Positions 35,637-44,405 are shown, counted from the first letter of the stretch. The stretch: DNA of 64,000 nt from Sinosporangium album (GCF_900100605.1 NZ_FNCN01000001.1:62001-126000), one strand, 5' to 3'. Translations and numbers: made by a program. The notes: generated by a model not told the origin, from the sequence alone.

Positions 35637-36024
35637 CGCAGCGGCAAGGGCACGGTCCAAGCACGCCCTAGCGCGCTGATGACGATCGAACGGCCGCGCC
35701 GGCGACCCGCGACAACGACGTCCAAGGCCCCGGGACGACCCCACCACTCGCGGCGGCTCCGACGACAACATGCGTGACATCAGCGCCCAACATGGCTGTG
35801 CCGTACAGATCCTATTCAAACCATTTCAACCCACGACGACGGCGCGTGACCCCGACACGCGCCGCCCTTCAGGAGCACCGCGCGAGAAGGAACACGATGT
35901 TCAGTCCCGCGATCCCGACTTCGCTCCGCTCACGGCCAACGGCGTGCACCGCAGCCGGCGCGTTCAGGACGGGTGGGCGACATGCCCGACGCCACCGAAC
36001 AGCGAGACCGTGCGGAGCCCACCG

Positions 36025-36112
36025 TCGTCATCGGGCCGCCAGTCACCCGCACGCACCACGTCAGCCCCACCTGGCCCGACCCGGTATTCGGTGACGACCC
36101 GCACACGCTCGA
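36025..36112 (+). pseudogene. Fragment of a DUF6461-like gene
   Basis: One frame reads VSPTWPDPVFGDDPHTLEAW, the tail motif of DUF6461-like proteins. The 44 bases at 36065-36108 match 44627-44670 at 41 positions. No start or N-terminal part is present, and a TetR fragment follows directly. The stretch 35637-36024 before it shows no recognisable gene. Confidence 0.5.
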
Positions 36113-36250
36113 GGCCTGGACGCGCTGTCGACCAGGGCCGTCGCCGACCGGCTCGCCGTACGGATGAACACCGTCCTGTGGCATGTGAAGACCAAGACCC
36201 GGCTGCTGGAGCTGATGGCCGACGCGATATCGACCGCGGTGACTGGGTGA
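36113..36250 (+). pseudogene. Fragment of a TetR-family regulator (recognition helix region)
   Basis: The frame ALSTRAVADRLAVRMNTVLW, then HVKTKTRLLELMADAI, is the helix-turn-helix of TetR repressors and ends at a TGA after 45 codons. The N-terminal 20-30 residues and the whole ligand-binding domain are missing. Confidence 0.75.
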
Positions 36251-36255
36251 AGCAA

Positions 36256-36505
36256 GCTCTGCCAGGTAGACGTTGGAGTCGGCCGCCTCGCCACCCACGG
36301 CGATGCCCTGGCCGATCCGGGCGACGAGCAGCGGCGCGAACCAGCCGATTTGATCGAACGTCGGTAGCAGGCCGATCACCAGCGAGCCGCCCGCCATCAG
36401 CGCGATGGAGTACAGCAGGGCCAGACGCCGCCCTTTCAGGTCGGCCAGGCGTCCGAGCAGGAGTCCGCCGAGCGGACGGAAGAAAAAGGCCAGCGCGTAC
36501 GCCAC
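36256..36505 (-). pseudogene. Fragment of an MFS (metabolite:H+ symporter type) transporter
   Basis: The minus-strand frame FFRPLGGLLLGRLADLKGRR, LALLYSIALMAGGSLVIGLL, then GQGIAVGGEAADSNVYLAEL covers TM helices 2-4 and the loop 2-3 motif GRLADLKGRR of MHS-type MFS proteins. Both ends are missing. The right side stops at 36505 and the left side joins the TetR fragment. Confidence 0.75.
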
Positions 36506-36596
36506 ATGAATTCACCAGGATCAACAGGGCGCCGACTCGGCGGCTACCAGCTCAGCCGCGCGCCCTGTACCGGTACACCATCCGCGCTCAAGCTGT

Positions 36597-36624
36597 GACG
36601 ACGGCCTTCACGAAGGCCGTCGTC
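36597..36624. terminator. 13-bp hairpin
   Basis: GACGACGGCCTTC pairs with GAAGGCCGTCGTC with only two bases between the arms (in practice a 10-bp stem with an 8-nt loop). It lies 34 nt beyond the stop of the SnoaL-like gene (36658) and probably terminates it. Confidence 0.6.
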
Positions 36625-36657
36625 GTCTGCTGAATCTACGATCAGAGCACTGAGTGC

Positions 36658-37131
36658 TCAGTCGAAGTACCGCACGGCTTCCTCATGTGGGATCGGTTCA
36701 ACGATGGTCTGATCACGGACAATGTGCCAGTCGCGGTCTTCCGTGCGTCGCCAGACGTGCGAGTTGCGGCACCTGACGCTTGTCACTTCTCCGTCGGCCG
36801 CCTTGAGGATCGCGATGAAAATCATCCATCCAGAGGCGAAGTCGCCGGAGACCAGCACTTCCGGGCCCTCGGCAATCGCGTGCACTGCCGATTGCATAGT
36901 CATGAACGTCGGCCAGAACGCTTCCCCGTACTCGGCAACGGAGCGGAATGTCCGGCGCTGCGGATCGGCCTCGTCGAAGAGGATCACGTCGGTGTCGAAG
37001 TCGTAGTACCGGTCGAAGACGGTGCGGAATTCGCGCGGATCAGGGCCCTCCGCCTTGTCCCATTCGAAGATCCAGTCGCGCTGCAATGCAGCTACGTTCT
37101 GGGTTTCGGCCTGCGTTGTCGTGTCAGACAT
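36658..37131 (-). CDS. SnoaL-like / NTF2-fold protein
   Basis: 157 aa. The cone-shaped NTF2 fold is indicated by the helix-strand pattern FDRYYDFDTDVILFDEADPQ, SVAEYGEAFWPTFMTM, ASGWMIFIAILKAADGEVTS and RCRNSHVWRRTEDRDWHIVR, the last being the typical SnoaL-like end. Such proteins bind or isomerise small hydrophobic molecules, or act as accessory domains. No pathway context is present; gene fragments lie on both sides. Confidence 0.75.
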   Translation of the reverse strand: MSDTTTQAETQNVAALQRDWIFEWDKAEGPDPREFRTVFDRYYDFDTDVILFDEADPQRRTFRSVAEYGEAFWPTFMTMQSAVHAIAEGPEVLVSGDFASGWMIFIAILKAADGEVTSVRCRNSHVWRRTEDRDWHIVRDQTIVEPIPHEEAVRYFD

Positions 37132-37287
37132 TCATCACCCTTCGGCGGTTCGTTCAGGATGGCATCGAGCCTGCCAATCCCGAGTTGCCCGAACCAGGGT
37201 GGCCTTTTCCTAGGACCGCCACAGCCACCAAGTGGCCGACAGCGCAGTCTTCCGGTCTGATCCGTGCCGCCGTTCCACCAGAGTGAG

Positions 37288-37605
37288 TCAGCTGGTGTGC
37301 CGGGAGGCGCCCAGGCGGTTGCTCGTCGGCGGATCGGTGGTGAGATCCCAGGTGCGCAAGGTGCCATCGACACTGGAGGAGACGGCGATGAGACCGGTCA
37401 GCGCGACGGAGTACACGGGTTGATCACGACCGGCGAGCGGCTCACTGCGGGGCTGGCCGGTGACCGGGTTCCAGAACTGTACGGTGCCTTTCTCCCGGCC
37501 GACGACCGCGAGTGGTTCGGCATCGAGCATGCCGATCGCAATGGACCAAACATGATCATTCTTAGCGATCGGAGGGGTCGGGGGTCCCGAGAGCCTGGCA
37601 ATGTC
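37288..37605 (-). pseudogene. C-terminal remnant of a WD40-repeat protein
   Basis: The frame contains WD-type blades: GREKGTVQFWNPVTGQPRSE and AVSSSVDGTLRTWDLTTDPP, then a stop at 37288. At most two or three blades remain and no start is present. Full actinobacterial WD40 proteins carry seven or more blades, often behind a kinase or NB-ARC domain. Confidence 0.65.
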
Positions 37606-37757
37606 AAGCGCTGAACGTTGGACCGACGCCGCCGCTGCATGGGCAGCTACATGGGGGCGACTACCGATCCAGCTGGAGTGGCGCTCGTCGACCTGCTCGA
37701 CATCGAGCCGCGCAAGCATGTCCCCGATGCCGGATGCGGCAGTGGAGAGCTCCTGCG
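37601..37757 (+). pseudogene. Frameshifted N-terminal remnant of a SAM-dependent methyltransferase
   Basis: One frame reads AERWTDAAAAWAATWG. After a shift the next reads ALVDLLDIEPRKHVPDAGCG followed by SGELLRQ, which is motif I of class I methyltransferases (VLDxGCGxGELL). A stop follows at once. The two frames together match the first ~50 residues of such an enzyme. Confidence 0.6.
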
Positions 37758-37891
37758 TCAAACGGAGTAGGGGGAACAGAAGGAGGCGATCGCGACAACC
37801 GCTCAGCAATTCGCCGTCGATGACGGCTACTTGCCGCACAACGCCTTCGGTTCGCGGTAGGCCGTCCTGCACCCGGTAAGTAGGGGTTCGT

Positions 37892-38926
37892 CTACGGGGT
37901 GGACAACGGTAGTCCGAAAGCACCGAAGTGGTCAGGTCCGAGAAAGGACGTGATCATGGAGATGCGGTCTTCGCGTAGGCCGAGGACAGTGATCGACCAG
38001 GCCTCATGCACGCTCGACTCATCCTGGCCGAGATAGAACGCGACGGACGGCTGGCGGTTGGCCCAGACGATTCGGTGCCGCCAGCTCGGGCACAGAGTCA
38101 TCGGCACCGTGAGGGCGAAGTCCGCGACCCGACCGATGCCGCTGTACCAGTGCGGCAGCGGTGGCATCGTCCAAGTAACGTCCTGGGTGAGCAGCGATAC
38201 GAAAGTGTCGATGTCGCCTTCCTCCAAGGCGGTGGCGAAACGGATGGCAATGGTGCGGGCTTCGTCGCCGGAGACTGCGAACGCATCATTCCTGGAGGAC
38301 AGGGAGGGTACGGTTGCCGCGATCGTCCGCCGTGCCCGTGCAAGCGCTGAGTTCACGGAAGTACTCGAGGTCTCCATGACCTCGGCGATCTCCGCAGCAG
38401 AAAAATCCAAGACATCGAACAGAAGTAGCGCCGCGCGCTGGTTGCCAGGAAGATGTTGCAGCGCCGCGATGAACGCCAGTTCCATAGTGTCGCGTCGCTC
38501 TGAGCGTTCTTCAGGTTGCGAGTCGGGATACGGCGTGAGCCAGTCGGCATCAGCAAGCGGAGCCGAGTCGAGCACCGTGTGATCGGCTGCGGGCCCGAGG
38601 TCCATGGGCAGTGCTCGGCGCTTGCGGGCCTTGACGGTATCGAGGCAGGCGCGTGTCGCGACGGTGTACAACCAGGACCTGAGAGTGCTGCGCCCCTCAA
38701 ACCGGGCGAGCCCCTTCCAAGCCCTCACGAAGGTCTCCTGAACTGCGTCTTCAGCGTCGTGGAACGAACCGAGCATCCGGTAGCAGTGAGCGAGCAACTC
38801 CCGGTGCAGCGGTGCCATCAGACGAGTGAAGGCTGCCTCGTCGCCGGCACGAGCCGCAGTGAGGTCAGTGTCTGACGCGGAACCTTCGTCCGGGTCGACG
38901 TTCGACGCAACTACTGCCTGAGCCAT
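37892..38926 (-). CDS. ECF-type RNA polymerase sigma factor with SnoaL-like C-terminal domain (SigG type)
   Basis: 344 aa. Sigma region 2 is LMAPLHRELLAHCYRMLGSF, then HDAEDAVQETFVRAWKGLAR, and region 4 is LPGNQRAALLLFDVLDFSAA, then EIAEVMETSSTSVNSALARA. A C-terminal SnoaL_2-like domain (ATALEEGDIDTFVSLLTQDV) replaces an anti-sigma factor as the regulatory part. In characterised relatives this domain controls activity. A VOC protein and a broken YCII gene lie divergently, the kind of small genes often linked to such sigma factors. Confidence 0.9.
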   Translation of the reverse strand: MAQAVVASNVDPDEGSASDTDLTAARAGDEAAFTRLMAPLHRELLAHCYRMLGSFHDAEDAVQETFVRAWKGLARFEGRSTLRSWLYTVATRACLDTVKARKRRALPMDLGPAADHTVLDSAPLADADWLTPYPDSQPEERSERRDTMELAFIAALQHLPGNQRAALLLFDVLDFSAAEIAEVMETSSTSVNSALARARRTIAATVPSLSSRNDAFAVSGDEARTIAIRFATALEEGDIDTFVSLLTQDVTWTMPPLPHWYSGIGRVADFALTVPMTLCPSWRHRIVWANRQPSVAFYLGQDESSVHEAWSITVLGLREDRISMITSFLGPDHFGAFGLPLSTP

Positions 38927-39072
38927 ACCGACGATTCTCCCACCGTAGCGAAGTCATATCCAAAGATCGCCGGGCCACGCGGTCCTCGATCGGCGGCGAG
39001 GGAGCGTACGGGGGCGCATCCGACCCGTCACTGTCGTGTGATGCCCGTTTCGTCCGTCGTGGCGCGAGGATG

Positions 39073-39109
39073 CTGATCGGCCCACGACGGCCGAGGCCCC
39101 GCCGATCAG
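39073..39109. promoter_or_regulatory. 9-bp inverted repeat between the sigma factor and VOC genes
   Basis: CTGATCGGC (39073-39081) and GCCGATCAG (39101-39109) lie midway in the divergent 273-bp control region. They could be an operator or a transcript-end structure. Confidence 0.35.
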
Positions 39110-39199
39110 AAAAGTGACGCGTACGCGCCGACGATTCCGGCGCCCCGCCGCAGTCATACCCAGTGAGACCACCTCAAGACTCAACCACAGGAGTTCACC

Positions 39200-39559
39200 A
39201 TGACAAGCAATGAGAACCGCCACGCAGCCGCATGGTTCGACGTGTCCACCCCCGACGCGATCCGCACAGCCGAGTTCTACTCCTCGTTGTTCGGGTGGCA
39301 GGTCACAACGGTGGACGACACCTACTCGCTGATGTCGGACGCCCGAGGGAACCCGGTCGGTGGCATCGGTCTCGCAGGTTCGGACAGTCCCTACACCGGC
39401 ACTACGACGTATTTCGCTGTCGACGATGTCGCCACAACGCTGGAGCGGGTCGTTTCCGTCGGCGGCACCATCGTCTTCGGTCCTGTGGAGACCCCGATGG
39501 GTAAGATCGGGGCGTTCTTGGACCCCGACGGCAACCGAATCGGCGTCGTCGGTTCGTGA
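39200..39559 (+). CDS. VOC (glyoxalase/bleomycin-resistance fold) family protein
   Basis: 119 aa, ATG after AGGAG. Two beta-alpha-beta-beta-beta modules are visible: AAWFDVSTPDAIRTAEFYSS then LFGWQVT, and TTYFAVDDVATTLERVVSVG ending in GAFLDPDGNRIGVVGS. The metal ligand positions of glyoxalase I are only partly present, so the activity (isomerase, dioxygenase or drug binding) is not predictable. It is divergent from the SigG-type sigma factor and may be its target. Confidence 0.85.
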   Translation: MTSNENRHAAAWFDVSTPDAIRTAEFYSSLFGWQVTTVDDTYSLMSDARGNPVGGIGLAGSDSPYTGTTTYFAVDDVATTLERVVSVGGTIVFGPVETPMGKIGAFLDPDGNRIGVVGS

Positions 39560-39592
39560 GTTGAGCCATGCAGATGCGAACCCGGAGCACAC

Positions 39593-39943
39593 CATGAAGT
39601 ACAGCCCTTGATCCCCGGTGACCACAGGGAGTGGCCCGAGGCGGGGCCGGTCGAGCACGAAGAATCGAGGGGGGACACCAGAGGTTCGCCGAGGTCGCCG
39701 GCGCTGCCGTTCCAGTGGGCGGCGAACTCGCAGCGGCCGACTCAGCGACGACCCTCTTGTCACGAGCTGGAGAGTCAGCGGGGAATTCCAGGGTCCGTTC
39801 CTGGACGCCCAGGTGACCGGCGGTGGCTTCCATCTAATCGACGCCTCAAATCTCGACGAGGCCAGCTGCATGGCGAGCTCTTGCCGGAGACAGCGGCGAG
39901 CTACGTCTCAGGCGTCGAGATTCGTCAAGTGATCGAACCGGGC
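39593..39943 (+). pseudogene. Broken YCII (DGPF)-domain gene
   Basis: It starts MKYSP and stops at once. Shifted frames carry GEFQGPFLDAQVTGGGFHLI then DASNLDEA, which corresponds to the YCII motif DGPFxExKExLGGFxLIDxxDLDEA. A third frame ends with SYVSGVEIRQVIEPG, matching the usual GSVEVRPV end. At least two frameshifts have occurred. YCII genes commonly sit beside ECF sigma factors, as here. Confidence 0.65.
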
Positions 39944-40042
39944 TGATCGGAGCTGTCTTGCACAGCGGCCCCAGCAAGCCATCACCACACATACCAATCC
40001 GTATCGGACGTAATCATCCGAAGTAATGACAGGACTGCAGCC

Positions 40043-40333
40043 ATGTCCAACGAATCAACTCCGCTCGACTTCACCTTTGACGCAAAGATCGGTGTGGACA
40101 TCAAGGGTGACATCTGGACCTGCGTGGAAGTTCCAGGCTCAGCCGAACTCCTGGGCACCAAGAAGAGTGTTCGCGTAGACGCAACCGTCGACGGTATCGC
40201 GCTGCCGAACGTGGGGCTGATGGTCACCGGTACCGGAGGTCACATGCTTTCTCTCAACGCGAAAGTGCGCAAGCAGCTCGGCAAGGACACCGGCGATGTC
40301 GTCACAGTGCGCCTGCAGAACCGACGCTCGTGA
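40043..40333 (+). CDS. DUF1905-domain protein
   Basis: 96 aa. The compact beta-barrel pattern DFTFDAKIGVDIKGDIWTCV, VDATVDGIALPNVGLMVTGT and LSLNAKVRKQLGKDTGDVVT, then VRLQNRR, is that of DUF1905, often annotated with YdeI-like proteins. Function is unknown. It is complete and flanked by pseudogenes. Confidence 0.8.
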   Translation: MSNESTPLDFTFDAKIGVDIKGDIWTCVEVPGSAELLGTKKSVRVDATVDGIALPNVGLMVTGTGGHMLSLNAKVRKQLGKDTGDVVTVRLQNRRS

Positions 40334-40389
40334 TACAGACCGATCCGTCCTCACGGACTCCGGCGACGATCCAGGGCACTGTTGCGAAC

Positions 40390-40500
40390 CCATGTCTGCC
40401 GTTGCGCGGCCGGCGGTCGTTCTCGCGATGCGACCCCAGCTCGTGGTCATCGAGAACGTGCGCGGTCTGCTGTCTTCACCCGCCGTCCGCGCACGACGCT
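40390..40500 (+). pseudogene. Fragment of a C5-cytosine DNA methyltransferase
   Basis: The frame AVARPAVVLAMRPQLVVIEN followed by VRGLLSSPA contains the ENV motif IV and flanks of Dcm-type enzymes (ALRPRLVVxENVRGLLS). The PCQ motif, SAM site and target-recognition domain are absent. The rest of 40334-40642 shows no gene. Confidence 0.6.
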
Positions 40501-40642
40501 CCGCGCATGAACGTATGAGAACCTCCGTCCGGTCCTCTCACCCGACGATCGGAACAACCTCGATTGAGGGCTCTGTCCGGGTGGGACAGCGGACGCCGTA
40601 ATGCTCGTGCGGCAGACCCCTCTGGCAGAGGAGAATCTAAGC

Positions 40643-41404
40643 ATGACCGACACACTCGAGTCGCTGCTGGAAGCCGGCGGCTCCGCTGACGTGTCCGGGT
40701 GGGATTTCTCCTGGCTGGACGGGCGTGCCACCGAGGAACGCCCCTCCTGGGGGTACGCCCAGCAGCTCGCCGACCGGCTCAGCCGGGCGTCGGCATCTCT
40801 GGACATCCAGACCGGTGGCGGCGAGGTGCTTGCCGAAGCGAAGACTTTTCCTCCCACCGCGGTCGCAACGGAATCGTGGCCGCCGAACGTCATCAAAGCC
40901 ACCCGAGTGCTGCATCCACGCGGCGTGGTCATCGTCGCCGACCCGGACCAGCCGCCGCTGCCGTTTGCCGATGAGGCCTTCGATCTGGTCACCAGCAGGC
41001 ATCCCACGACGATCTGGTGGGAGGAGATCGCCCGCGTGCTCCAGCCCGGCGGCACCTACTTCGCCCAGCACGTCGGGCCGGCGAGCGTGTTCGAGCTGAT
41101 CGAGTTCTTCCTCGGCCCGCAGCCCGAGGCCCGCCGAGGACGCCACCCCGACGACGAGACCGCAGCGGCGGAAGGCGCCGGACTGGAGATCGTCGATCTG
41201 CGAACAGCGAGGCTGCGCATCGAGATCCATGACGTCGCGGCTGTGGTCTACCTGCTGCGGAAGGTGATCTGGTGGGTGCCCGGATTCACCGTCGAGAAGT
41301 ACCGCGACCGGCTCCGCGATCTCCACAACCGCATCCAGCAGGACGGGCCGTTCATCGCGCACTCCAGCCGCCACCTCATCGCAGCCCGTCGGCCGCTGGG
41401 CTAG
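40643..41404 (+). CDS. Class I SAM-dependent methyltransferase
   Basis: 253 aa from ATG 40643, after GAGGAGA. Motif I (SLDIQTGGGEVLAEAK) is the degenerate form seen in this actinobacterial subgroup. Post-I and IV are recognisable in GVVIVADPDQPPLPFADEAF and WWEEIARVLQPGGTYFAQHV. The C-terminal part ends IAHSSRHLIAARRP. The substrate is unknown; close relatives methylate small molecules or rRNA bases. Confidence 0.85.
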   Translation: MTDTLESLLEAGGSADVSGWDFSWLDGRATEERPSWGYAQQLADRLSRASASLDIQTGGGEVLAEAKTFPPTAVATESWPPNVIKATRVLHPRGVVIVADPDQPPLPFADEAFDLVTSRHPTTIWWEEIARVLQPGGTYFAQHVGPASVFELIEFFLGPQPEARRGRHPDDETAAAEGAGLEIVDLRTARLRIEIHDVAAVVYLLRKVIWWVPGFTVEKYRDRLRDLHNRIQQDGPFIAHSSRHLIAARRPLG

Positions 41405-41600
41405 CGCGTGGGCGTGGACTCGGCGGGGACAGGTGGCCCGAGGATTGTGCCGGCATAGCGCAACGCGGTCTCGATGCTGACGCTGAAAAGGTCGCAGATG
41501 CGGCGGACGTCACCGCCGGTCTGTTCGACCTCGTAGAGAATCCGGTCCGTGCGCAACACTTGCGCGGTCACGTCGGCCTTCTGCTGGGTCGTAGAGGTCC
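41401..41600 (-). pseudogene. C-terminal remnant of a site-specific recombinase/integrase-type gene
   Basis: The frame reads VLRTDRILYEVEQTGGDVRR, then ICDLFSVSIETALRYAGTI, the tail of actinobacterial integrase-like proteins (VRRLCDLFGLSxxxAxRYxxxL). No catalytic R-H-R-Y part is present. It overlaps the end of the methyltransferase by 4 nt on the other strand. Confidence 0.5.
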
Positions 41601-41646
41601 TGCTGTTCGGCCGAATCTCCGGCACCACGATCATCCGGCGGCTGTC

Positions 41647-41820
41647 ATGAACGGCGAAGGCCGACAGACCGGCTCCTTCGGAGACGAGCTGACCAATGCG
41701 GCCATGATCGGGCTTGTCGTCTTGTTCGGCATTGCCTTCGGATTCCGTGGCGCCGACTCAGTCGCGGCATGGATCACAACCAAGCGCCAGCCCTGCCGGC
41801 GGTCCCACCTCCGGTAGCGG
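41647..41820 (+). pseudogene. Short membrane-protein remnant, possibly from a conjugative element
   Basis: The frame MNGEGRQTGSFGDELTNAAM, then IGLVVLFGIAFGFRGADSVA, has one TM segment and resembles small Spd/Tra-associated membrane proteins of actinomycete integrative elements. Assignment is weak; its place next to an integrase remnant supports it. Confidence 0.3.
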
Positions 41821-41839
41821 CGTGCTGTTCGATCCCGGT

Positions 41840-42083
41840 GACACTGCCGGGGCAATGCCGCCGTCGACCCGCAGCGCTCCCCGGTGGTGGCCGAGGACCG
41901 GTCGGACGCGAGGTACACGATGAGGTCGGCAACCTCCTCGGGCCGGATCAGCCGCCGCACCAACGAAGTCGGCCGTACCTCCGCCACCACGGCCCGCTCG
42001 GCCTCCGCGAAGGACGAGCCGCTCTCCCGCGCCCGCTGGGCCACGTACCGGTCGCTCGCCGGCCACGGGTCACTGACCACCAC
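41840..42083 (-). pseudogene. Frameshifted C-terminal remnant of an SDR-family oxidoreductase
   Basis: One frame reads VRRLIRPEEVADLIVYLASD then RSSATTGERC. The next frame gives GALRVDGGIAPAV, the canonical SDR end (LASPxSSATTGAALRVDGGIV). The Rossmann part and the YxxxK site are missing. Confidence 0.7.
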
Positions 42084-42169
42084 CCAGCTACCTGCACCCG
42101 GACGTACACAAGATCACTGCGGCGCTTCAGCGCGCCGACATCGCCTGCGGCCAGGCGCGTCGCGCCCGC

Positions 42170-42757
42170 TCACCGACCGGCGATGAGCCCCTTGGAGAGG
42201 GCGGGCAGAAGGCGCTCGGCCGAGGCGAGCCCATCGGTGGAGCGCTCGGCGACCCAGGCCACGGCGGCGACCAGCTCGAAGAGCACCGCCGCGTCGAACT
42301 CCTCGCGTGCGCTGCCCTCCTGCTGGGCGCGGCGCAGGAGCCGGGCCCCGGCCTCGTGCATCCGGTCGCAGGAGGCGCGCAGCGGCGAGCCCTCGTCGTA
42401 CATGCTGCTGACCAGGGACGCGGCGAGACCTCGGCAGATACCCGCGTGCCGCGTGGCGGCGACGAGCCACAGCCGGAGCGCCTCGTCGGCGTCCTCCTCC
42501 GTGAGCAGTTCCTCGGCCCGCGCGTACAGCGCGTCGATGCTGTCGGCCACCACGGCGGCGAGCAGGGCGTCGCGGTGCGGGAAGTGGCGGTAGAGGGTGC
42601 CGGGGCCCACCCCGGCCCGTTTGGCGATGTCGTCCATGGGCGCGTCCGCGCCCTGCTCGCGGAAGAGTTCGGTGGCCACGGCCACCAGTAGGTCGTAGTT
42701 CCTGCGTGCGTCGGCGCGCATGGGCCGCCGCTGGTCGGCGGGGGTGGCCGGGGTCAT
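42170..42757 (-). CDS. TetR-family transcriptional repressor
   Basis: 195 aa, ATG 42757 after GAGGAG. The HTH region reads LLVAVATELFREQGADAPMD, DIAKRAGVGPGTLYRHFPHR. The C-terminal ligand domain of the small-TetR type follows. It is divergent from an MFS drug exporter with a 147-bp shared region that carries two matching 15-bp dyads, so it most likely represses the exporter and itself until a ligand binds. Confidence 0.92.
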   Translation of the reverse strand: MTPATPADQRRPMRADARRNYDLLVAVATELFREQGADAPMDDIAKRAGVGPGTLYRHFPHRDALLAAVVADSIDALYARAEELLTEEDADEALRLWLVAATRHAGICRGLAASLVSSMYDEGSPLRASCDRMHEAGARLLRRAQQEGSAREEFDAAVLFELVAAVAWVAERSTDGLASAERLLPALSKGLIAGR

Positions 42758-42789
42758 GGGGACTCCTCGTCTCGCGGGCGCATTGAAAA

Positions 42790-42838
42790 CGGACAGTGTC
42801 TCCGGTACGGTTCTGACTCCAGACGGAGACTATCTCCG
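42790..42838. promoter_or_regulatory. Two TetR operator-like dyads between repressor and exporter
   Basis: CGGAGA-CTA-TCTCCG (42824-42838, perfect) and CGGACA-GTG-TCTCCG (42790-42804, one mismatch) share the same arms and spacing. Their centres are 34 bp apart, about three helical turns, a common layout for paired TetR dimers. Confidence 0.65.
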
Positions 42839-42904
42839 CTTGCCCCCCTCTTGCACCCTGGCACAGCCCGCCCGCTGTCCCAACCCCCAGGAGAAAGTCG
42901 GCAC

Positions 42905-44386
42905 ATGTCGCAGTCAGCACGGCAGCAGAGTCAGGCAGACGGGACCACCCCCGCGGCGGGATTACTGACCCGCAACCCGGCGATCACGCTCGCCCTCATC
43001 GTGTCCTGCGAGTTCATGCTCCAACTGGACACCACGATCATGAACGTGGCCCTGCCCACCGTGCGGGAGGATCTCGGCTTCGGAGAGGCCCAACTCTCCT
43101 GGGTGATCAACGCCTTCCTCCTCGCCTTCGGCGGACTGCTGCTGCTCGGCGGGCGGGCCGGAGACATCCTCGGACACCGCAAGGTCTTCATCGCGGGCAC
43201 CGTCCTGTTCACCGTGGCCTCCGCGATCGGCGGGCTCGCGCCCACCGCCGAGACACTGGTGGCGGCCCGGGCGCTCCAGGGAGTCGGCGCCGCCCTCGCC
43301 GCGCCGACCGGCATCGCCCTGCTGGCGACCAACTTCCAGGAGGGCAAGGAACGCAACCGCGCCTTCGCCATCTACTCCACCGTCGCCGGTTCCGGTCTCG
43401 CACTCGGCCTCGTCCTCGGCGGCATCCTCACCACCGGCCTGTCCTGGCGCTGGGTCCTGTTCATCAACATCCCGTTCGGCGCCCTCGTCGTCGCCCTGGC
43501 TCCGCGCCACATCAAGGAGACCGGCCGCAACCCCGGCCGGTTCGACGTGGGTGGCGCGCTGACCTCCACCGCGGGTATGACCGCCCTGGTCTACGGCTTC
43601 ATCCGGGTCTCCGAGGGCCCCTGGAGCGACCCCTTGGCGCTGGTCTCCTTCACCGTGGGGGTCGTGCTCATGGCGGCGTTCCTTGCGATCGAGCGGCGGG
43701 CCGCGCAGCCCATCATGCCGCTGCGGCTGTTCACCCGGCGGACCCGCGCAGGCGCCTACGTCAACCTGCTGCTGCTCGCCGCCACCCTCACCAGCATGTG
43801 GTTCTTCCTGGTCCAGTTCCTCCAGGGCGTCCTGGGCTACGACGCGCTGACCGCCGGCCTCGCCTTCCTGCCCATGGCCGCCGCGGTATTCGGGGCCTCA
43901 CAGTTCGTACCGAAGATCCTCCCCCGGTTCGGCACCAAGCCGGTGGCCGTGACCGGCATCGTCAGCGTCGGCCTGGCCACCGCGTGGCTCACCCGGCTCT
44001 CCCCCGACAGCGACTACCTCACCGGGGTGCTGGGGCCGTTGGTCCTCTTCGGCTTGGGCGCCGGGCTCGCGCTCGTCTCGCACAACCTCACCGTGATGTC
44101 CGAGACGCCCGAGGAGGACACCGGGGCCGCCTCGGGCGTCCTCCAGGCCATGCTGACCGTCGGCGGATCGCTCGGACTCGCCCTCCTTGTCACGGCGTTC
44201 GGCCGGTCCCTGCGGGCGGCGCAGGAGCGTCTCCCGGCCGGGCTGAGCGAGGCCGAGGCGGCTCGCCGGACCCTGGCGGAGGGCGTCTCCGCCGCCTTCA
44301 CCCTCGGTTCCCTCTTCGCGGTGGTGGGGCTACTGATCGTGGTCTTCGTGGTGCGCGGAAAGCGTCCCGACCTCAAGGAGGGGTGA
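42905..44386 (+). CDS. MFS drug exporter, DHA2 (EmrB/QacA) family
   Basis: 493 aa from ATG 42905 after AGGAG. Fourteen hydrophobic segments are expected. Signature motifs: LDTTIMNVALPTVREDLGFG (motif D1), LLLGGRAGDILGHRKVF (motif A) and GSGLALGLVLGGILTTGLSW (motif C, the antiporter motif). It should exchange protons for a hydrophobic or cationic drug. Regulation by the divergent TetR is strongly suggested by the shared dyads. Confidence 0.93.
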   Translation: MSQSARQQSQADGTTPAAGLLTRNPAITLALIVSCEFMLQLDTTIMNVALPTVREDLGFGEAQLSWVINAFLLAFGGLLLLGGRAGDILGHRKVFIAGTVLFTVASAIGGLAPTAETLVAARALQGVGAALAAPTGIALLATNFQEGKERNRAFAIYSTVAGSGLALGLVLGGILTTGLSWRWVLFINIPFGALVVALAPRHIKETGRNPGRFDVGGALTSTAGMTALVYGFIRVSEGPWSDPLALVSFTVGVVLMAAFLAIERRAAQPIMPLRLFTRRTRAGAYVNLLLLAATLTSMWFFLVQFLQGVLGYDALTAGLAFLPMAAAVFGASQFVPKILPRFGTKPVAVTGIVSVGLATAWLTRLSPDSDYLTGVLGPLVLFGLGAGLALVSHNLTVMSETPEEDTGAASGVLQAMLTVGGSLGLALLVTAFGRSLRAAQERLPAGLSEAEAARRTLAEGVSAAFTLGSLFAVVGLLIVVFVVRGKRPDLKEG

Positions 44387-44405
44387 CGGTACACATAATG
44401 AGTAG

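Noticed and set aside
35930..36247. Extension of the MFS fragment through SPSHRGRY toward the left
   Set aside because: The apparent MFS-like SPSHRGRY is just the antisense of the TetR fragment. True MFS similarity ends near 36256.
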